Below the pieces are notes generated by a model. That model made no database searches, was not told the DNA's origin, and was given only the letters and a program-made list of their open reading frames with translations. Shown in pieces: positions 21,255 to 26,280 of a stretch of 26,280 nucleotides of DNA; the stretch's first letter is position 1, and every line of letters begins with the position of its first letter. The DNA comes from CAZADH01 sp964483805. GTDB taxonomy: Bacteria > Muiribacteriota > Ozemobacteria > Ozemobacterales > Ozemobacteraceae. The position numbers and the translations under genes are program-made. The stretch is taken from the NCBI GenBank assembly GCA_964483805.1, contig CAZADH010000052.1, forward strand, positions 1 through 26,280, written 5' to 3'.

Positions 21255-23482
21255 GCCCCGACTCCCACTGGCGGCACACCGAAAACCGCCCCCGCTTCGG
21301 CACCAGCGCGGTCCGATGTCTCGCCGGCGGCCTCGGGGGGCCGGGCCTGGCGCGGCAGTTCGAGCGAGAAAAACGACCCGCGACCGAGTGTCGAGGTGAC
21401 CTGCGCCACGCCACCGTGCACGGTCGCGATGTGCTGCACCAGCGCCAATCCGAGACCGGTGCCGCCCACCTCGCGGTTCTGCTCGTTCTCGACGCGAAAA
21501 AACTTCTCGAAGATGCGCCGCAGGTCGGCTTCACCGATACCCACGCCGGTGTCGGCAACACCCAGACGGTAGCGGCCGCCCGCCCGACTCGATGTGCCCA
21601 AAGAACCGGGGGGGGCGTTTGCACTGTCCCAAACACCGTTTGGGACGGCCCTCCGTGGCTGCAAACGCCCACTGCGCGCATCGTGCGCGGGCGAGACATC
21701 GCCGTCCGACGCCTCGAGCGACACCGTGACCACACCCCCGGTCGGCGTGTATTTGATGGCATTGCCGATGAGATTGAGCAGCGCCTGGTGCAGCAGATCC
21801 GCGTCGCACCGCGCCGTCAACGGCGCACTCGGGGGTTGCCAGCGCAAGGCGAGCCCCTTCTTCGTGGCTGCTGGTTGCGCCACGTGTACGGACTTCGTCA
21901 CGATACCGACCACGTCGTGTTCGCCAAACCGATAGACCTTCTTGCCCGCTTCCATCTTCGAGAGGTCGAGAATGTCGTTGATCAGATTGGTCAACCGCTC
22001 GGACTCATCGAGAATCACGTGCAGGTATTCTGCGCGGGTCGCCGGCGACTCGGTCTCGCCATCGAGCAACATCTCGGCGTAGGCGCGAATCGAGGTCAGC
22101 GGGGTGCGCAACTCGTGCGAGACGTTGCTGACGAACTCGGTCTTCATGCGGTCGATCTCGCGCTCGAGGGTGACGTCGCGGGAGACGCCCATGAACGCCA
22201 GAAACTCGCCACTCTTGTCGAGAATCGCCTTGGTGTAGAACGCCACCTGCCGCCGCACCGGCCCTTCGGCATGGCGCAGCACCACCAGACCACTCTCGAC
22301 CTGGTGCGACATCTCCTCGACCCCGGCCCGCCGATAGCGCATCTCGACCTCGCGCCGCTGCACACACTCGACCCCCGGCCCGGTCAAGATCTGCTGCCAC
22401 GGCCTGCCCTCGAGACGGGCGGCATCGACGTCATACAGCCTGCAATACGCGGGATTTACATAGAGCACCGTGCCATCGCCCGCGAAAATGACGATGCCTT
22501 CGTTGGTGGCTTCGAACACCGCGCGGAACTTGCGGCGTTCGCCCTCGAGATCGCGCCGCCCTTGCGCCACCCGTGTTTCGGTCTCATCGAGGCGCTCACG
22601 TGTTTCGCGCAGGGCATCATCAGCGGCGCGCAACCGGGCCGACAACGCTTCTCCCAGGGCGCGGGCTTGCCCGGCCACCAACGGGAAGAAGATCGAATAG
22701 AAACCGATGAAGAAGGTCCATTGCACCGACAACTGGATGAGATGACGCAGCACGGCCTTGGGCAGCAACGACAGATCACCACCCGACTCGAGCAATACTT
22801 TGTGTGTGGTCGAGACCGCAAAGGTGAAGGTCAGACACAGACCCAACACGCCGGCCCACAGCGCCCGCCGCCGGATGCCCAGGCCGAGCGCCGTCAGCGC
22901 CACGCCAATCAGTAACGAGGGTCCCAACGACAGTGTCGAGGCTGCACGCCCGCCGCTCACCCCCAGCGAGAAGTGCCGACCGTCACAATCAAACGTAACC
23001 CGCCCGATGCCAAGAGGCGCGGTGATCAGTAGCAGGAGCCCCACACCCAGCAGCACATAGGAAAACAGACTGACGGCCGTTTCCGGCTTTGCCAGCCCAC
23101 CCTCGCGAAACAACCTGACCAGGCGGCGAAACGGCCGCAGGCCGGAACCCCAGGCCCCCAACATGATCAGGGGCACCGCCGGCGGCGTGCCGAAGAGGAA
23201 ACCAACGATCAACGCGCCAAGCCAGGCCAGGTAGCCGCCCTGCTCGCGCGACGTCGGCAACTCGACCCCGGTTTTGCTCCAACGGCGCGCCAACAGGCGC
23301 ATTCCGGCGGCAAACAGCAGCGACGCGAACCCCAACCGCGGCCAGCGCAGGACGACGACCGCCAGGAGCGCGGCGAGCACCGCGAACCACGACCAACGGC
23401 GCAGCGGCAACAGGCGCGGTGGCGGCGCGGGGGTCCCGCTGTCGTGGGCTGCTGATGCCGGATTGACGCCAGGTTCGTCCAT
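21251..23482 (-). CDS. Membrane-bound PAS histidine kinase with an in-frame insertion (kinase 2)
   Basis: 743 residues from ATG 23482. A longer upstream frame to 23677 would run through the promoter and is rejected. The architecture equals kinase 1: membrane helices (about 30-270), coiled coil, PAS (about 320-440, with PGVEC, Cys373), HisKA with His456 (VSNVSHELRTPLTSIRAYAE), N box Asn574 (LIGNAIKYTP), G1 VADTGVGI and G2 GGTGLGLALV. The two genes are clearly tandem paralogues. Between the N box and G1, residues about 593-636 are a 44-residue Arg/Pro/Ser-rich stretch missing from kinase 1 and encoded by nested inverted repeats. The ATP-site motifs stay intact, so activity is likely kept. The ATG is only six bases after a -10 box and has no ribosome site. 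Confidence 0.9.
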   Translation of the reverse strand: MDEPGVNPASAAHDSGTPAPPPRLLPLRRWSWFAVLAALLAVVVLRWPRLGFASLLFAAGMRLLARRWSKTGVELPTSREQGGYLAWLGALIVGFLFGTPPAVPLIMLGAWGSGLRPFRRLVRLFREGGLAKPETAVSLFSYVLLGVGLLLLITAPLGIGRVTFDCDGRHFSLGVSGGRAASTLSLGPSLLIGVALTALGLGIRRRALWAGVLGLCLTFTFAVSTTHKVLLESGGDLSLLPKAVLRHLIQLSVQWTFFIGFYSIFFPLVAGQARALGEALSARLRAADDALRETRERLDETETRVAQGRRDLEGERRKFRAVFEATNEGIVIFAGDGTVLYVNPAYCRLYDVDAARLEGRPWQQILTGPGVECVQRREVEMRYRRAGVEEMSHQVESGLVVLRHAEGPVRRQVAFYTKAILDKSGEFLAFMGVSRDVTLEREIDRMKTEFVSNVSHELRTPLTSIRAYAEMLLDGETESPATRAEYLHVILDESERLTNLINDILDLSKMEAGKKVYRFGEHDVVGIVTKSVHVAQPAATKKGLALRWQPPSAPLTARCDADLLHQALLNLIGNAIKYTPTGGVVTVSLEASDGDVSPAHDARSGRLQPRRAVPNGVWDSANAPPGSLGTSSRAGGRYRLGVADTGVGIGEADLRRIFEKFFRVENEQNREVGGTGLGLALVQHIATVHGGVAQVTSTLGRGSFFSLELPRQARPPEAAGETSDRAGAEAGAVFGVPPVGVGA
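21575..21706. mobile_element. Nested-hairpin element inserted in frame in kinase 2
   Basis: Outer arms GGGCGTTTGCA (21613-21623) and TGCAAACGCCC (21660-21670) pair perfectly over 11 bp. Inside them GTCCCAAAC (21626-21634) and GTTTGGGAC (21638-21646) form a perfect 9-bp stem with a three-base loop. A further CGCGCA/TGCGCG hairpin (21675-21680, 21684-21689) follows. The block corresponds to residues present in kinase 2 but absent from its paralogue, so it behaves like a small palindromic element that was accepted in frame. The exact ends are unclear and no target duplication was recognised. Confidence 0.5.
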
Positions 23483-23488
23483 GCGCCG

Positions 23489-23517
23489 AGTGTAACAGAA
23501 CGACGGCGCCTCGCCAA
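23489..23517 (-). promoter_or_regulatory. Promoter of the kinase pair, leaderless type
   Basis: Minus strand: TTGGCG (23517-23512), a 17-base spacer ending TGT, TACACT (23494-23489). The ATG at 23482 follows after six bases, at the expected transcript start. Confidence 0.6.
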
Positions 23518-23554
23518 TCACGGGCAAACGACCCGGCCGCCCGAGGGCGCAGGA

Positions 23555-23584
23555 TTGCGACCGCGGCCGCCGACGTGCTACGAT
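23555..23584 (+). promoter_or_regulatory. Promoter of the receiver/HD-GYP genes
   Basis: TTGCGA (23555-23560), an 18-base spacer ending TGC, TACGAT (23579-23584). It is divergent from the kinase promoter. The leader of about 22 bases contains a GGAGG ribosome site. Confidence 0.55.
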
Positions 23585-23612
23585 AGCGCATATCCAAAGC
23601 AGCGGAGGCGTC

Positions 23613-24029
23613 ATGGCCCGGATCCTGGTCATCGAAGACGAAGCGAACATCGCCCGGGCGGTGCGCGATCGTCTCAAACACGAGGGCCATCAAGTCGAGT
23701 CGGCGCTGTCGGGCCCCACTGCTCTGGCCTGGTTGGCCAGCAACACCGTCGATTTGATCATTCTCGACGTGCTGATGCCCGACATGGATGGCTTCGAGGT
23801 CATCGGTCGCTTGAAAGCCGATAGCGAACTGCGCAAGATCCCGGTGTTGATCCTGACCGTGCTGGCCGACGACGAACGGCTGCGGCGCACCGGCGCCGAC
23901 GCCTTCATGGCCAAACCCTACAAGAATGCCGACTTGATCCGCACCGTCAACGAGGTGCTCGAGCGGTCGGGCGCACATACGGGCGAGGCGCCCACGCCCC
24001 CAATCGACCCGCAACGGAGGTCACCATGA
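23613..24029 (+). CDS. Receiver-only response regulator 1
   Basis: 138 residues, a single CheY-like receiver. Acidic pair Glu8-Asp9 (LVIEDEAN), phospho-acceptor Asp52 (LIILDVLMPDMDG), switch Thr82 and conserved Lys101 (MAKPYK) are all present. There is no output domain, and the C-terminal ~20 residues are Pro-rich and loose. GGAGG lies five bases before the ATG. It overlaps the next gene by four bases (ATGA) and is divergent from the kinase pair, so it is a likely phosphate acceptor or relay for those kinases. Confidence 0.92.
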   Translation: MARILVIEDEANIARAVRDRLKHEGHQVESALSGPTALAWLASNTVDLIILDVLMPDMDGFEVIGRLKADSELRKIPVLILTVLADDERLRRTGADAFMAKPYKNADLIRTVNEVLERSGAHTGEAPTPPIDPQRRSP

Positions 24030-24409
24030 ACGACAAGAAGATCCTCGTCGCCGACGACGAGCCGCACATTCTGCGGGTCGTCAAAGACAAACTCGCCAAC
24101 GCCGGTTTCACCGTGCTGGTCGCGGTCAACGGCGAAGAAGCGCTGCAGACAGCGATGGCGCAACGCCCCGACCTGATCCTGCTCGACGTCATGATGCCCA
24201 AGATGAACGGGTTCGAGGTGTGCAGCAAACTGCGCGCCGACCCGAGCTTCGCCGCCACGCCGATCCTGTTGCTGACGGCGCGGGGCCAGGAAGTCGACCG
24301 CAAAATGGGTCTCGAAGCGGGCGCGAGCGAGTACATCACCAAACCGTTCAGTCCGCGTCAGTTGCTGGCCAAGGTCCAGGAGAAACTGGGTCTGGTCGCA
24401 ACATCATAA
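24026..24409 (+). CDS. Receiver-only response regulator 2
   Basis: 127 residues, CheY-like. Asp10-Asp11 (LVADDEPH), phospho-acceptor Asp54 (LILLDVMMPKMNG), Thr84 and Lys106 (ITKPFSPRQLL) are in place. There is no DNA-binding or enzymatic output. It overlaps receiver 1 and is followed after 28 bases by the GAF-HD-GYP gene. It could act by contact with the HD-GYP protein or as a phosphate sink; which of these cannot be told from sequence. Confidence 0.92.
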   Translation: MNDKKILVADDEPHILRVVKDKLANAGFTVLVAVNGEEALQTAMAQRPDLILLDVMMPKMNGFEVCSKLRADPSFAATPILLLTARGQEVDRKMGLEAGASEYITKPFSPRQLLAKVQEKLGLVATS

Positions 24410-24421
24410 ATACATAGTATT
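24409..24421. repeat. ATAC-N3-GTATT palindrome between receiver 2 and HD-GYP genes
   Basis: AATAC, spacer ATA, GTATT, inside an AT-rich patch that begins at the stop codon of receiver 2 (the stop TAA ends at 24409) and continues into a T-run. It may also act as a weak terminator or part of a promoter. Confidence 0.55.
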
Positions 24422-24437
24422 TTTTCTCGACCAGACC

Positions 24438-25832
24438 ATGCAGCAAACCATGCGACGACTGTTCGACGGCGATCGGGTCCAGGCTTTTCTGGCCGACCTG
24501 ACCGCAGCGGGGGTGCAATGCGACGTATTGCACGACGGTCCGCCCCCCGAACCCGGTCCCAGTCATGCCGAGTCGTTGCCGCTGCTCCTGCCCGACGGCA
24601 GCACCGCGCTGGTGCGCTTGCGACAGGCCGATACGGTCACCCGCGGGGTCGTCCTCGCGGCGCTGCGCCATCTCGTGGCCTACGAACACGAGTTGTGCGA
24701 CCTGACCCAGGAACTGTCGATCCTCTACGAAGAGATCTCGCTGCTCTACGAACTGAGCGGCGCCTTTGCCCAGACCCTGCAACTCGACGAGATCCAGAAG
24801 GCGGCGATCGCTTCCGTCGCCGAGACGCTGGGGGTCGAACGCATTTCGTTGCTGATGCTCGACGAGGCCCGCTCGGGCCTGGTCTTGACCGCCGGCTTGG
24901 GCATCAACACCACCGACATCGGCCACCGCCGGTTCACCGAGGGCCAGGGATTGGCGTGGCGGGTCGTGCGTACCGGCCACCCGGTCATTGCCAACAACCT
25001 CGCCGATTTTCCCGACTATCTGCCCAGCGCCACCCCCGAGCGCGCCCTGCTGCTGGTGCCGCTTACCACCCGTCGGGGTCTGGCCGGGGTGCTGACTGTC
25101 GCCGACAAGCACGACCGGTCTGAGTTCACCTCGAAAGACGAGAAACTGCTGACCGCCATCGCCCAGCAGATGGGCGCCGTTTGGGAAAACGCGCGGTTGT
25201 ATCGCGAGACGCGCGAGCTGTTTCTCAACACCGTCGAGGCACTGGCCGCGGCCATCGATGCCAAAGACCCGTATACCCACGGCCACTCGCAACGCGTCAC
25301 CGAGTTCTCGGTCGCCATTGCCGAAGAACTGGGTCTGACCGCGGAAGACCGCGAGCGCATTCGTATTGCTGCTTTATTGCACGACATCGGCAAACTCGGG
25401 GTCGATGAGAGCATTCTGCGCAAGCCCGACCGGCTGTCGAGCGAAGAGTTTGGCCAGATCAAGCGGCACCCGGGCATCGGCGCCGAGATCATGGGCCGGG
25501 TCAAGAACCTGTGCCGGTTCATTCCGGGGATGATCGATCACCACGAAAAGTTCGACGGTAGCGGGTATCCCGCCGGATTGGCCGGCGCCGCCATCTCGCA
25601 GGCCGGCCGGATCATCGCGGTCGCCGACACGTTCGACGCGATCACCTCCAACCGCCCGTATCATCAAGGTAAAAAGGGCAAACCCGACGAGGTTGCCCTC
25701 GCCGAGTTGGCGCGCTGCCGCGGTTCGCACTTCGATCCCGAGATCGTCGATGCCTTCACCCGGGCCCACGCCGCCGGCCGGATTCGCGGCGCCAATGCCC
25801 TCGCCGAGGCCGTCGAACCACCGACCGGTTGA
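24438..25832 (+). CDS. GAF-HD-GYP protein, probable cyclic-di-GMP phosphodiesterase
   Basis: 464 residues, cytoplasmic. After an N-terminal region of about 85 residues and a helical linker comes a GAF domain (about 105-255, with VERISLLMLDEARSGLVL and GQGLAWRVVRTGHPVIANN). The HD-GYP domain (about 260-450) has the metal ligands and signature: HGHSQRV (281-287), HDIGK (315-319), HPGIGAEI (344-351), HHEKFDGSGYP (368-378). HD-GYP enzymes hydrolyse cyclic-di-GMP to pGpG or GMP. The gene follows two lone receivers and likely takes its input from them or from a GAF ligand. There is no ribosome site before ATG 24438, and another Met occurs four codons on. GTATTGC occurs twice in it (24525, 25363), in different reading frames. 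Confidence 0.92.
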   Translation: MQQTMRRLFDGDRVQAFLADLTAAGVQCDVLHDGPPPEPGPSHAESLPLLLPDGSTALVRLRQADTVTRGVVLAALRHLVAYEHELCDLTQELSILYEEISLLYELSGAFAQTLQLDEIQKAAIASVAETLGVERISLLMLDEARSGLVLTAGLGINTTDIGHRRFTEGQGLAWRVVRTGHPVIANNLADFPDYLPSATPERALLLVPLTTRRGLAGVLTVADKHDRSEFTSKDEKLLTAIAQQMGAVWENARLYRETRELFLNTVEALAAAIDAKDPYTHGHSQRVTEFSVAIAEELGLTAEDRERIRIAALLHDIGKLGVDESILRKPDRLSSEEFGQIKRHPGIGAEIMGRVKNLCRFIPGMIDHHEKFDGSGYPAGLAGAAISQAGRIIAVADTFDAITSNRPYHQGKKGKPDEVALAELARCRGSHFDPEIVDAFTRAHAAGRIRGANALAEAVEPPTG

Positions 25833-25857
25833 CGGTTGGCCCCGCGGTACCTACAAT
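25829..25857 (+). promoter_or_regulatory. Promoter of the IPT/TIG lipoprotein, leaderless type
   Basis: TTGACG (25829-25834, overlapping the stop codon of the HD-GYP gene), a 17-base spacer, TACAAT (25852-25857). The ATG at 25865 lies seven bases beyond, at the expected transcript start. Confidence 0.65.
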
Positions 25858-25864
25858 TGAAGCC

Positions 25865-26280
25865 ATGAACCGCGCATTTCTGCTGTTTTGCCTGACGCTG
25901 GTCCTGTCCGTCACCCTGGGGTGTGGCGGCAGCAGCGGTTCCTCGTCGACCAACAACCCGACCGCAACCACGCCGTCGTTTGCGATTACCAATGTCTCGC
26001 CGACGATGGCCGGCTATGCCACGACGCTCACCATCACCGGTTATGGTTTCGGCCAGGTGCAGAGCAGCAACAGCGTCACGTACAATGGTGTCGCGGTCAC
26101 GCCCAAAGGCTGGAACAACACCACCATCACCGTGGTGCCACCCCAGGATGCGCAAAGCGGCGGCAGTTTCAATGTCATCATCAACGGCGTCCTGTCGAAC
26201 ACCAGCAATCCGGTGACACTCAACGAACCGCGCATCACCAGTATCAACCCCTCTCCGGTTGTGCCAGGCAGCACCGTCAC
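25865..26280 (+). CDS. IPT/TIG-domain lipoprotein, 3' end beyond window
   Basis: 138 codons are seen before the right edge, with no stop. The N terminus is a lipoprotein signal: MNRAFLLFCLTLVLSVTLGC, lipobox VTLGC, Cys20, then a Gly/Ser-rich tether GGSSGSSS. Residues about 38-120 form an IPT/TIG Ig-like domain (ITNVSPTMAGYATTLTITG, YGFGQVQSSNSVTYNGVAV). A second one begins at about 123 (ITSINPSPVVPGSTVT). It is probably an anchored surface or periplasmic binding protein. There is no ribosome site before the ATG; a -10 box lies seven bases upstream. Confidence 0.88.
   Translation, partial: MNRAFLLFCLTLVLSVTLGCGGSSGSSSTNNPTATTPSFAITNVSPTMAGYATTLTITGYGFGQVQSSNSVTYNGVAVTPKGWNNTTITVVPPQDAQSGGSFNVIINGVLSNTSNPVTLNEPRITSINPSPVVPGSTV

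Noticed and set aside
19266..21572. A 768-codon plus-strand open frame opposite kinase 1, and a 563-codon one at 21224-22915
   Set aside because: Both run antisense to histidine kinases with complete catalytic motifs. Composition is typical of antisense frames in GC-rich DNA.
23483..23677. Extended N terminus for kinase 2
   Set aside because: The frame passes through both divergent promoters and overlaps receiver 1. The ATG at 23482 gives a normal start.
24408..24425. AT-rich hairpin plus T-run as an intrinsic terminator after receiver 2
   Set aside because: The stem is only six weak pairs, and the HD-GYP gene follows at once in the same functional unit. It is kept as a palindrome, not called a terminator.

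Overview
The window comes from a GC-rich Gram-negative bacterium, roughly 64% GC by eye. Evidence for this is four putative lipoproteins with type II signal peptides, sigma70-like promoters, and a tandem pair of membrane histidine kinases. No rRNA, tRNA or marker gene is present, so I do not place it in a phylum. No CRISPR array, prophage or complete insertion sequence was seen.

Layout. (1) 1-5040, minus strand: the 5' part of a large FN3 lipoprotein gene that runs off the left edge, an Rpn/PD-(D/E)XK nuclease-like gene, a small broken reading frame, and a secreted protein of unknown function. (2) 5143-11562: a catabolic island. A nitrilase-family amidase and a cyclase-family metal hydrolase lie on the minus strand. 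They are divergent from a DUF2877 gene (allH/ylbF type), fdrA (allF type), a 63-residue detached FdrA-like domain and a DUF1116 gene (allG/ylbE type). The last group matches the FdrA/YlbE/YlbF set assigned to oxamate carbamoyltransferase of anaerobic ureide breakdown. (3) 11620-18100: a lipoprotein, a HEAT-repeat protein, and an 1130-residue lipoprotein with repeated Ig-like domains, ended by a strong terminator. (4) 18275-19133: a CsoR-type metal-sensing repressor with a perfect 22-bp operator on its own promoter, followed by a half-size EamA transporter. (5) 19137-25832: a signalling block with two paralogous 7TM-PAS histidine kinases on the minus strand, divergent from two receiver-only response regulators and a GAF-HD-GYP protein. 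(6) 25865 to the right edge: the start of an IPT/TIG lipoprotein gene.

How the parts may work together. The catabolic island could open a cyclic ureide or imide, split the resulting N-carbamoyl acid by phosphorolysis to carbamoyl phosphate plus oxamate, and deamidate the oxamate. The substrate is inferred, not shown. The signalling block has all parts of a phosphorelay ending in cyclic-di-GMP hydrolysis, with no DNA-binding output encoded locally.

The most unusual signals are at nucleotide level. A palindromic word, ATAC-N3-GTATT, is scattered through genes and gaps far above expectation, together with the related words GTATTGC and TACAACGT. A nested-hairpin element sits in frame inside the ATPase domain of one kinase. 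Two REP-like hairpins show a compensatory base change. Three promoters have the -10 box 6-9 bases from the start codon, which suggests leaderless mRNAs.
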